Assembly: GCA_016788685.1 (NCBI GenBank)
Contig: JAEUSS010000538.1
Span: 1 to 6,180, forward strand
Length of the DNA stretch: 6,180 nucleotides
Reading direction: 5' to 3'
DNA from: Prolixibacteraceae bacterium
Lineage (GTDB): Bacteria > Bacteroidota > Bacteroidia > Bacteroidales > Prolixibacteraceae
Each line of letters begins with the position of its first letter. The stretch's first letter is position 1. The position numbers and the translations under genes were made by a program. Of this stretch, positions 1 to 5,972 are shown one piece after another. The notes below the pieces were generated by a model. It worked only from the letters and a program-made list of their open reading frames with translations. It had not been told where the DNA came from and ran no database searches.

Positions 1-6
1 CTGGCA

Positions 7-77
7 TTCGTCATGGCAAACGCAGTGAAGCAATCTGTCGCTTACTTCGTCATTGCGAGGTACGAAGCAATCTGTCG
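7..77. repeat. Degenerate tandem pair of 32-34 nt intergenic repeats
   Basis: Two related units lie head to tail at 7-40 and 46-77. Both begin TTCGTCAT and both end GAAGCAATCTGTCG, while the middle part differs (GGCAAACGCAGT in the first, TGCGAGGTAC in the second) and the lengths are 34 and 32 nt. The second unit contains the TCATTGCGAGGTACGAAGCAATCT type of sequence that I recall as a short dispersed intergenic repeat in many bacterial genomes, including Bacteroidota. No open reading frame with family features covers it. The array may continue to the left of the window. The duplication is seen directly; membership of a genome-wide family is from memory. Confidence 0.6.
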
Positions 78-157
78 AAGCTTGTCACGACCGGTTGTCA
101 GTAAAAAAAGAGTGATTGAATTGAATTGAATTAAAATTGAAAGCAATGGTCCGGATC

Positions 158-416
158 AATCACCCATCGCATCTTCGGTGTTTCGCGGGTGATTCAAAAG
201 GATGAAAATCCTGAAAGGGATTAAATGTTAATCACCGGCGGTGAAACCGTCGGGCTAAAAAGCAATAAAACATCGAACCCCTGACCAGGGGTTCAATCGG
301 GGCTACGGTTATTTTACAACGGGTATACAACCGTCGTCATCAACATGACACCCGGTCGGGCTTAGCTAAATAACAGCTCCCCGGGATTGTAACGAGCCAG
401 AACCCCGAAGTGGGTT
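158..416. repeat. Palindrome-rich non-coding segment, probably an interspersed repeat
   Basis: This gene-free stretch contains a series of short inverted repeats. They are AATCACCC/GGGTGATT (158-165/187-194), AATCC/GGATT (207-211/218-222), CCGGCGGT/ACCGTCGG (235-242/246-253, loop GAA, one G.U pair), GAACCCCT/AGGGGTTC (275-282/287-294, loop GACC), ACGGTT/AACCGT (305-310/329-334) and AACCC/GGGTT (401-405/412-416). None is followed by a T-run, so they do not look like terminators. The pattern of 'CTGAAAGGG'-type hairpins mixed with GC palindromes resembles non-coding elements that I recall as dispersed between genes in Bacteroidota. The element's true ends cannot be set from one copy, and no transposase lies beside it. 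An AT-rich run with three TTGAA units (116-130) precedes it. Confidence 0.5.
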
Positions 417-499
417 TGATATAAATTTTGAACGGTCTCTAAAAAAGAAGTATCAGTATTGCGATTTTAAACAGCTTCTTACAACAGAAGAGGAAAGAA

Positions 500-1453
500 T
501 TGAGAAAGATGATGCAAAAGGGTTTTTACAGGGCGATGGTTACGCTGCTTTTTTGTGCGGTCTTCGGGCTGCACGCGAAAGGGCAGGAGTACCCGTGGAC
601 CTTGCAGTATATTAATAATATGCACACCCTTAATCCGGCCTTTGTCGGCATGTGGGACAAGGCGGGGTTTATGATCTCGACACGGAAAGACTATGTTTCC
701 ATCGATGGTGCGGCTTTTTACCAGCAGCTTGCGATGTACACTCCGGTGAAGAACACCGAGAGCGGTGTGGGGTTTAATGTGGTGAAACGAAATGTCGGCT
801 TCGAGCGGCAACTGAATATCTCATTCGATTATTCCTACCAGGTGCGGCTCGATATGTACAATTACCTGCGTTTCGGGCTTCGGGCCGGTATTTCAAACTA
901 CAGCCCTAACCTCGACAAGTATCAGCTTTATCCCGACCGGATTCCCGATGAGGAATTCCTGACCGATGTGAATCACCAGTTCATGACCATCTTTGGCTTC
1001 GGGGGCGTGATCTTCAACGACGACTATTACATCAGCCTTTCGGTGCCGCAGGTAATCAGCAACACCTTTAAGGCCAACCGCGACGGGTATTCTTCGCTTC
1101 AGGAGTTTAAGACGGCCTATTTGTCCGGAGGCTATGCTTTTAAGTTGCCCATGAGTGTGAGGCTCCGGCCCAACCTGCTTGTGGTGGGCACCGTGGGAAA
1201 ACCGCTTTATTTCGATTTGTCGGGTACGGTTTATTTCCCCGGAAACCTTCAGTTTGGCCTGAGCCTGCGAAGCAACAAGGCTACCTCTTTGCAGGCCCAG
1301 TATACCTTTGCCAATAACCTGAGGGTTGGTTTTGCTTCGGAATATGCCGTTTTTCAGGACATCAGCAGGTTCCAGGTCGGAACCTACGAAATTCTGGTCG
1401 GGTACGACTTTAACCTCTACCGGAAGAAAAATGTGAAACCCAATTACTTCTGA
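500..1453 (+). CDS. PorP/SprF family type IX secretion system membrane protein
   Basis: Predicted outer-membrane-associated beta-rich protein of the PorP/SprF family, which acts in type IX secretion and in surface delivery of adhesins and gliding proteins. Residues 1-28 form a signal peptide (basic start, hydrophobic core about 12-24, likely cleavage after AKG, leaving Q29 as the mature N-terminus). The family hallmark follows at once: QYINNMHTLNPAFVG at 36-50, matching the usual 'QY-x-N-x-NPA-x-AG' opening. The rest alternates aromatic and polar residues as in an outer-membrane barrel and ends in a Tyr/Phe-rich strand. Its 317 residues fit the family. The start used here is TTG at 500, with AGAGGA 5 nt upstream; ATG at 509 or 512 is equally possible and only trims 3-4 residues. 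No partner adhesin or other T9SS gene is adjacent, so which PorP/SprF paralogue this is cannot be decided. No clean TAnnTTTG promoter was found; TATAAATTTTG at 420-430 is one base too long. Confidence 0.88.
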   Translation: MRKMMQKGFYRAMVTLLFCAVFGLHAKGQEYPWTLQYINNMHTLNPAFVGMWDKAGFMISTRKDYVSIDGAAFYQQLAMYTPVKNTESGVGFNVVKRNVGFERQLNISFDYSYQVRLDMYNYLRFGLRAGISNYSPNLDKYQLYPDRIPDEEFLTDVNHQFMTIFGFGGVIFNDDYYISLSVPQVISNTFKANRDGYSSLQEFKTAYLSGGYAFKLPMSVRLRPNLLVVGTVGKPLYFDLSGTVYFPGNLQFGLSLRSNKATSLQAQYTFANNLRVGFASEYAVFQDISRFQVGTYEILVGYDFNLYRKKNVKPNYF

Positions 1454-1456
1454 CCG

Positions 1457-1550
1457 CCTGTCAGGGGCTATGATTGCTTGTCCGATGGCTCTGCGCGCCT
1501 TTCCTCAGGCTATGCGCACTTGTCCGATGTCTGTGATGACCTGTCTGAGG
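1457..1550. repeat. Degenerate 42-nt direct repeats downstream of porP/sprF-like gene
   Basis: The 11-mer CTTGTCCGATG occurs at 1477-1487 and again at 1519-1529, exactly 42 nt apart. It lies within longer similar units that share GGCTATG before it (1466-1472 and 1508-1514). A third, weaker unit begins at 1540 with CCTGTCTGAGGCCAATGCCTG, which echoes CCTGTCAGGGGCTATG at 1457. The array starts 3 nt after the stop codon of the upstream gene. It is non-coding as far as I can see, and its function is unknown. Confidence 0.55.
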
Positions 1551-1586
1551 CCAATGCCTGGCAGCTAGTCAGTTGAAATACACATC

Positions 1587-1621
1587 AAAAAAAATCCTGG
1601 CAAGAAACGACTTGCCAGGAT
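1587..1621 (-). terminator. Intrinsic terminator of recQ
   Basis: A perfect 11-bp inverted repeat, ATCCTGGCAAG (1594-1604) and CTTGCCAGGAT (1611-1621), encloses a 6-nt loop. Read on the - strand, the stem is followed by eight consecutive T residues (the A-run at 1587-1594), and it begins 20 nt after the recQ stop codon. On the + strand no T-run follows, so it should act mainly on recQ transcripts and is a poor terminator for the convergent porP/sprF-like gene. Confidence 0.92.
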
Positions 1622-1641
1622 GGGGATGGTTCGGAGTATTT

Positions 1642-3822
1642 TTAGTTCCCCAGTTCTGACAGGAACTTGATCCGCATTAGCCGGATGTCGCTTTCAGAGT
1701 ATTCGTCTTCACCGAGTTCTTTCAGGGCCGCGTCAATGCTGTCGTCTTCAGCTTCCCTGAAATAATCAAAGATTTCTTCCTGATGGTCTTCGTCCAGAAT
1801 TTCTTCGAGGTAATAGTCGATGTTTATTTTGGTTCCGGAGTTTACAATGGTCTCAATCTCGGTGATCAGATCATTCAGGCTGATACCGGTGGAGTCGGCA
1901 ATGTCGTCGAGCGAAAGTTTGCGGTCGATACTTTGGATGATGCTCACTTTCATTTTCGATTTGTTGGCCACGCTTTTAACCACCATGTCCTGGGGGCGGT
2001 CAATTTCGTTTTCTTCCACGTACGATTTGATCAGCTCTACAAACTCCTTTCCGTAGCGTTTGGCTTTTCCTTCGCCAACGCCCTGGATGTACTTCAGTTC
2101 TTCGATGCTGACCGGGTACTGGAGGGCCATGTCGGCCAGCGACGGGTCCTGGAAGATCACAAACGGAGGCAGGTTCAGCTTCTTCGATATTTTCTTCCGT
2201 AAATCTTTAAGCATCGAGAACAGCTCCGGATCGGCGGCTCCGCTGGCCTGGGCCGCGGCGGCGTTGGCTTCTTCCTCGATGGCATCGTAGTTGTGGTTGC
2301 GCACCAACAGAAAATCGTGGGGGTTTTCCAGGAAGTCGTAGCCTTTCTGGGTCATTTTAAGCAAACCGTAATTCTCGATGTCTTTGTAAATGAATCCGGC
2401 AATCATGGTCTGTCTGAAGACCGCATTCCAGAATTTTTCGCCGTGGTCGTTACCCGCGCCAAAGGCTTCGAGCTCGTAATGGCGGAAGGACTTAACGGCT
2501 GCAGTCTGTTTCCCGGTGAGTACATCCGAGAGGTGTTCGGCTTTGTATTTTTCCTTGACTTCAACGATGGCTTGCAAGGCACGGCATATTTCGTCCTTGG
2601 CTTCAATCTGTTCTTTCGGAGTGACACAGTTGTCGCAGTTGCCGCAAGGTTCGTCCAGCTTTTCGCCGAAGTAGTTCAGGAGGATAATGCGGCGGCAAAT
2701 GGCCGATTCGGCATACGAAGCGGTATCGAGCAGCAGTTGTCGCCCGATTTCCTGTTCGGCAACGGGTTTGCCCTGCATAAATTTCTCAAGCTTCTGGATG
2801 TCTTTGGCCGAATACAGGGTGATGCATTTGCCCTCGCCGCCGTCGCGTCCGGCGCGTCCGGTTTCCTGGTAGTAGCCTTCGAGGCTTTTCGGAATGTCGT
2901 AGTGGATCACGAAGCGTACATCAGGCTTGTCAATTCCCATCCCGAAGGCAATGGTAGCCACGATCACGTCTACTTCCTCCATCAGGAATTTGTCCTGGTT
3001 GCCCGAGCGTGTAGCCGAGTCCATTCCGGCGTGGTAAGGCAGTGCCTTGATGTTGTTGACCACCAGTGTTTCGGTGAGTTCTTCAACCTTTTTGCGGCTT
3101 AAGCAATAAATGATACCTGATTTCCCCTCGTTTTCCTTGATGAATTTGATGATCTGGGATTCCGGTTTTGATTTGGGCTTTACCTCGTAATACAGGTTGG
3201 GTCGGTTGAATGAAGCCTTAAAAACGTTGGCATTCAGCATTCCGAGAGTCTTTTGTATGTCGTGCTGCACTTTGGCGGTTGCGGTTGCCGTCAGGGCAAT
3301 CAGCGGAGCCTGCCCGATTTCGGATACGATGGGTTTGATGCGCCGGTATTCAGGCCTGAAATCGTGGCCCCATTCGGAGATGCAATGCGCCTCGTCGATG
3401 GCATAAAAAGAAATCTTGACATTTTTCAGGAAGTCAATGTTGTCTTCTTTGGTCAGGCTCTCCGGAGCGACGTATAGCAATTTGGTTTTTCCGCTGTTCA
3501 CGTCGTCGCGTACCTTCTGGGCGGCAGCTTTGGTTAACGACGAGTTTAAAAAGTGGGCAATGCCATCTTCAGCGCCAAAACTCCGGATCGAATCCACCTG
3601 ATTCTTCATTAAAGCAATCAACGGAGAAATAACGATAGCAGTACCCTCCATAATAAGTGCCGGTAACTGGTAACACAACGACTTTCCCCCTCCCGTTGGC
3701 ATCAATACAAATGTATCGTTGCCTTCCAACACACTTTTGATCACTTCTTCCTGTTGGCCTTTAAAACGATCAAATCCAAAGTATTTCTGGAGTTGCTCAG
3801 TCAACTTATATTCTATTCCCAT
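1642..3822 (-). CDS. recQ: ATP-dependent DNA helicase RecQ
   Basis: Superfamily 2 3'-to-5' DNA helicase for recombinational repair and replication-fork processing; cytoplasmic. The 726-residue protein shows motif 0 (GFDRFKGQQEEVI, 16-28), Walker A (MPTGGGKS, 41-48), the DEAH box (143-146), the RecQ aromatic-rich loop (ISEWGHDFRPEYRR, 148-161), motif III (LTATA, 177-181) and motif VI (QETGRAGRDG, 319-328). Zinc-binding cysteines are C376, C393, C396 and C399. A winged-helix RQC region (about 405-510) and an HRDC domain (about 532-605) follow. The C-terminal extension, about 610-726, reads as a helix-turn-helix-like segment (SLDDIADSTGISLNDLI) and then a strongly acidic helical tail. The ATG at 3822 is chosen because it gives the usual start MGIEYKL; an in-frame TTG at 3846 would add eight residues, and neither has a good ribosome binding site. 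The gene is transcribed divergently from tatC and ends in its own terminator. No clear promoter was seen on this strand. Confidence 0.97.
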   Translation of the reverse strand: MGIEYKLTEQLQKYFGFDRFKGQQEEVIKSVLEGNDTFVLMPTGGGKSLCYQLPALIMEGTAIVISPLIALMKNQVDSIRSFGAEDGIAHFLNSSLTKAAAQKVRDDVNSGKTKLLYVAPESLTKEDNIDFLKNVKISFYAIDEAHCISEWGHDFRPEYRRIKPIVSEIGQAPLIALTATATAKVQHDIQKTLGMLNANVFKASFNRPNLYYEVKPKSKPESQIIKFIKENEGKSGIIYCLSRKKVEELTETLVVNNIKALPYHAGMDSATRSGNQDKFLMEEVDVIVATIAFGMGIDKPDVRFVIHYDIPKSLEGYYQETGRAGRDGGEGKCITLYSAKDIQKLEKFMQGKPVAEQEIGRQLLLDTASYAESAICRRIILLNYFGEKLDEPCGNCDNCVTPKEQIEAKDEICRALQAIVEVKEKYKAEHLSDVLTGKQTAAVKSFRHYELEAFGAGNDHGEKFWNAVFRQTMIAGFIYKDIENYGLLKMTQKGYDFLENPHDFLLVRNHNYDAIEEEANAAAAQASGAADPELFSMLKDLRKKISKKLNLPPFVIFQDPSLADMALQYPVSIEELKYIQGVGEGKAKRYGKEFVELIKSYVEENEIDRPQDMVVKSVANKSKMKVSIIQSIDRKLSLDDIADSTGISLNDLITEIETIVNSGTKINIDYYLEEILDEDHQEEIFDYFREAEDDSIDAALKELGEDEYSESDIRLMRIKFLSELGN

Positions 3823-3992
3823 AAAAAAAGACCGTTTACAGATCAAAAAAATAATTGCGTTTTTCTATTAGCATCCCGAAGGTATATAAAATATCAATTC
3901 AAATCCAATGACTCTGGATGAATTTGAATACTTTTGGCCGTGCGTTAAGTAAATTTAAGATACAGGCTTCCGGAAGAATTCGGAATATAAAC

Positions 3993-4000
3993 TATATTTG
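3993..4000 (+). promoter_or_regulatory. Bacteroidota -7 promoter element for tatC-lptB
   Basis: TATATTTG fits the Bacteroidota sigma-ABfr -7 consensus TAnnTTTG exactly. Transcription would start a few bases downstream, giving a leader of about 40 nt before the tatC ATG at 4046. The -33 side is weak: only TTC at 3968-3970 lies near the expected place. The rest of the 223-nt divergent gap (3823-4045) is AT-rich and shows no other clear signal; a T-run at 4008-4015 follows the promoter. Confidence 0.6.
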
Positions 4001-4045
4001 TCCGAAATTTTTTTTAACCAATCAGATTCCATTATTTCCTGAACC

Positions 4046-4909
4046 ATGGCTGAAGAAACCAACAGAGAAGAACAATCAACAAAAAATAATAAAGGGAAGG
4101 AACCTAAGGCTGAGATGTCGTTTCTCGACCATCTGGAAGCTTTGCGATGGCACATTATCCGATCGGTTATTGCGGTTATAGCTTTTGGCGTTCTGGCATT
4201 TATATACAGCGATTTTATTTGGAATTCAATCATTCTGGCCCCTAAGAGCAATGACTTCTGGACCAGCCAGATGATCATTAAAGTCAGTAATTTCTTTGGA
4301 ATGCAATCCGACGGGTTAAACAGCAAACCTCTCGAATTAATTAACTTTAATATGTCGGGGCAGTTTATGGTTTCAATATGGACTGCTATTATTGCCGGTT
4401 TTATCGCGTCTTTCCCTTATGTGGTCTACCAGTTTTGGAGTTTCATAAAACCCGCGCTGTATGAGAATGAACGGAAGCATGCCTCGGGAGCCGTTGCCGT
4501 GATGTCGGGACTTTTTATCCTGGGAATTTTATTTGGTTACTACCTGATCGTACCTTTTTCTATTGATTTTCTCAGTTCGTACAGCGTTAGTGAGCAGATC
4601 ACCAATCAGATTAACATACTGTCATACATCAGTTCGGTTACTTCCATTGTAATAGCCGGAGGGGTATCTTTTGAGTTGCCTGTTATTGTTTACTTTTTGA
4701 GCAAAGTGGGGTTGTTGACACCCCGGTTCCTGAGAAGGTACAGAAAGCATTCGTATGTGGTTTTGCTGATCGTTGCTGCTATCATCACTCCTCCGGATGT
4801 GCTGAGTCAGTCTTTGGTGGCTATTCCTCTTGTTATCCTTTACGAGATCAGTATCTTTATCTCAGCCAATGTGGTGAAAGCAAACCTCAGAAAGCTTGAC
4901 GAAATTTAA
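4046..4909 (+). CDS. tatC: Sec-independent protein translocase subunit TatC
   Basis: Inner-membrane receptor of the twin-arginine translocase, which binds RR signal peptides and works with TatA-type pore subunits to export folded proteins. The 287-residue protein has a charged N-terminal tail (1-23), then FLDHLEALRWHIIRS (26-40), the cytoplasmic signal-peptide contact region. About six membrane helices follow (roughly 38-58, 107-130, 149-171, 198-218, 235-252, 255-272). Family hallmarks are FWSFIKPALYENERK (130-144; E142 matches E. coli E103), GVSFELP (206-212; E210 matches E170) and TPPDVLSQ (248-255; D251 matches D211). The glutamate corresponding to E. coli E15 appears displaced: the motif is HLEAL rather than HLxEL, with Glu at 31 and Ala at 32. 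The first periplasmic loop (about 60-106) is longer than in E. coli. The ATG at 4046 has no clear Shine-Dalgarno sequence. No tatA/tatB gene is in the window. It is probably cotranscribed with lptB. Confidence 0.96.
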   Translation: MAEETNREEQSTKNNKGKEPKAEMSFLDHLEALRWHIIRSVIAVIAFGVLAFIYSDFIWNSIILAPKSNDFWTSQMIIKVSNFFGMQSDGLNSKPLELINFNMSGQFMVSIWTAIIAGFIASFPYVVYQFWSFIKPALYENERKHASGAVAVMSGLFILGILFGYYLIVPFSIDFLSSYSVSEQITNQINILSYISSVTSIVIAGGVSFELPVIVYFLSKVGLLTPRFLRRYRKHSYVVLLIVAAIITPPDVLSQSLVAIPLVILYEISIFISANVVKANLRKLDEI

Positions 4910-4933
4910 CCGGTCGGCCTTAATATCCTCAAG

Positions 4934-5656
4934 ATGAAACTCAGAGCAGATAATATTGTAAAGAAGTACCGAAAACGCACCGTTGTGAAAGGTGTTTCAT
5001 TTGAAGTCAATCAGGGAGAAATTGTCGGACTGCTGGGGCCTAACGGTGCCGGCAAAACCACCTCTTTCTATATGATTGTTGGGCTGATAAAACCCTTCTC
5101 GGGCCGGATTTTTCTCGATGACGAAGAAATAACCATGATTCCGGTATATAAAAGAGCGCAGAAAGGAATCGGTTATCTGGCACAGGAAGCATCGGTTTTC
5201 AGGCAAATGAGCGTCGAAGACAATATCCTCTCAGTTCTTGAGATGACCAATTTTCCTAAAGATTACCAACTCGAAAAGGTCGAAACCCTTTTGACTGAGT
5301 TCGGGCTTCAGCATATCCGGAAAAGTAACGGGTATCAGCTTTCCGGAGGTGAACGGAGGCGTACCGAGATTGCGCGTGCCCTGGCCATCGATCCGAAGTT
5401 TATTTTGCTTGACGAACCGTTTGCCGGTGTCGACCCGATTGCGGTTGAAGATATTCAGCACATTATAAAGACATTGCGCGATAAAAATATTGGAGTTTTG
5501 ATCACCGACCACAACGTCCACGAGACGCTCACCATCACCGACCGGTCGTACCTTTTGTACGAAGGATCGATCATGAAGGCCGGTACTGCGGAAGAACTTG
5601 CTTCGGATGAGGAAGTCCGGCGTGTTTACCTGGGGCAGAATTTCGAACTTCGCTAG
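4934..5656 (+). CDS. lptB: Lipopolysaccharide export ABC transporter ATPase LptB
   Basis: Cytoplasmic ATPase of the LptB2FG(C) complex, which extracts lipopolysaccharide from the inner membrane and pushes it along the Lpt bridge to the outer membrane. All ABC motifs are present in 240 residues: Walker A GPNGAGKT (35-42), Q-loop Q84, signature LSGGE (136-140), Walker B FILLDEP (156-162) with catalytic E161, the D-loop (GVD, 165-167) and switch H193. Features that separate LptB from other small ATPases are [18 protein letters not shown] (81-98) and the C-terminal VYLGQNFEL (231-239), both very close to E. coli LptB. The closest alternative, a LivF/LivG-type amino-acid ATPase, lacks these features. 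The ATG lies 24 nt after the tatC stop with no clear ribosome binding site, so the two genes probably share a transcript. LptF, LptG, LptC and LptA are not in the window. No convincing terminator follows; CCGG/CCGG at 5661-5671 lacks a T-run. Confidence 0.96.
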   Translation: MKLRADNIVKKYRKRTVVKGVSFEVNQGEIVGLLGPNGAGKTTSFYMIVGLIKPFSGRIFLDDEEITMIPVYKRAQKGIGYLAQEASVFRQMSVEDNILSVLEMTNFPKDYQLEKVETLLTEFGLQHIRKSNGYQLSGGERRRTEIARALAIDPKFILLDEPFAGVDPIAVEDIQHIIKTLRDKNIGVLITDHNVHETLTITDRSYLLYEGSIMKAGTAEELASDEEVRRVYLGQNFELR

Positions 5657-5705
5657 TCTGCCGGTATCCGGAAACAAACAACTCTAAAAAGATTTACGCG
5701 GGCTG

Positions 5706-5736
5706 TTGTATGTATAGAATTTTTGATATACATTTG
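5706..5736 (+). promoter_or_regulatory. Bacteroidota-type promoter of tRNA-Leu
   Basis: A -33 TTG (5706-5708) and a perfect -7 element TACATTTG (5729-5736, consensus TAnnTTTG) are separated by 20 nt, the normal spacing for the Bacteroidota primary sigma factor. The -7 element ends 11 nt before the mature 5' end of the tRNA, so transcription would start just a few bases ahead of it. Confidence 0.8.
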
Positions 5737-5747
5737 CACCGCATTTA

Positions 5748-5829
5748 GCGGGCGTGGCGGAATTGGTAGACGTGCCAGACTTAGGATCTGGTGCCTTACG
5801 GCGTGGGGGTTCGAGTCCCTTCGCCCGCA
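5748..5829 (+). tRNA. tRNA-Leu (anticodon UAG)
   Basis: An 82-nt class II tRNA that folds fully. The acceptor stem GCGGGCG/CGCCCGC (5748-5754/5822-5828) has seven perfect pairs and is followed by discriminator A5829. The D-arm contains AATTGGTAGA. The anticodon stem CCAGA/TCTGG (5775-5779/5787-5791) encloses loop CTTAGGA with anticodon TAG at 5782-5784, reading CUA and probably other CUN leucine codons. A long variable arm (about 5792-5804, GCC/GGC stem) marks the Leu type. The T-loop is TTCGAGT (5810-5816) on a stem with two G.U pairs. The 3' CCA is not encoded: CAG follows the discriminator. The gene stands alone between its own promoter and terminator. Confidence 0.97.
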
Positions 5830-5841
5830 CAGCAGAAAGAT

Positions 5842-5884
5842 AACCGCCTTGCTTTACCTTAATCGGGATAAGCAAGCGGTTTTT
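5842..5884 (+). terminator. Intrinsic terminator after tRNA-Leu
   Basis: The left arm AACCGC-C-TTGCTT (5842-5854, C5848 bulged) pairs with AAGCAAGCGGTT (5870-5881), giving 12 base pairs around a 15-nt loop. Five T residues (5880-5884) follow directly on the + strand. It lies 12 nt after the tRNA 3' end and separates the tRNA unit from tig. Confidence 0.85.
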
Positions 5885-5972
5885 ATTAATTTAAAGCAAC
5901 AGGTTTTGGATACGGAGCTGTTAAAAAGGTTCTTCTTCCTTGCTGATTCCCAATAACTTTAAGCGGAAAATT

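Noticed and set aside
7..77. Possible CRISPR array
   Set aside because: There are only two imperfect units with a 5-nt gap between them and no spacer-like sequence; no cas gene is present.
275..294. Perfect GAACCCCT/AGGGGTTC hairpin as a terminator
   Set aside because: No T-run follows on either strand, and no gene ends just upstream.
479..811. Open frame of 110 codons on the - strand over the porP/sprF-like gene start
   Set aside because: It is antisense to the signal peptide and family motif of a recognised gene and has no features of its own.
2293..3102. Open frame of 269 codons on the + strand, opposite recQ
   Set aside because: It lies wholly antisense to a well-supported recQ, shows no recognisable domain and has the composition expected of a complementary frame. 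Several shorter frames opposite recQ fail for the same reason.
3955..4326. Open frame of 123 codons on the - strand across the tatC promoter and 5' end
   Set aside because: It overlaps the tatC coding region and the best promoter in the gap, with no family features.
1642..5656. recQ with tatC and lptB as a defence or mobile system
   Set aside because: All three are standard core genes with complete motifs, and no transposase, integrase, nuclease or toxin partner is present.
5661..5671. CCGG-TAT-CCGG hairpin as an lptB terminator
   Set aside because: The stem is only 4 bp with a 3-nt loop and there is no T-run.
5684..5956. Frames on both strands running through the tRNA-Leu
   Set aside because: These are the usual spurious translations of a tRNA gene; the tRNA fold is unambiguous.
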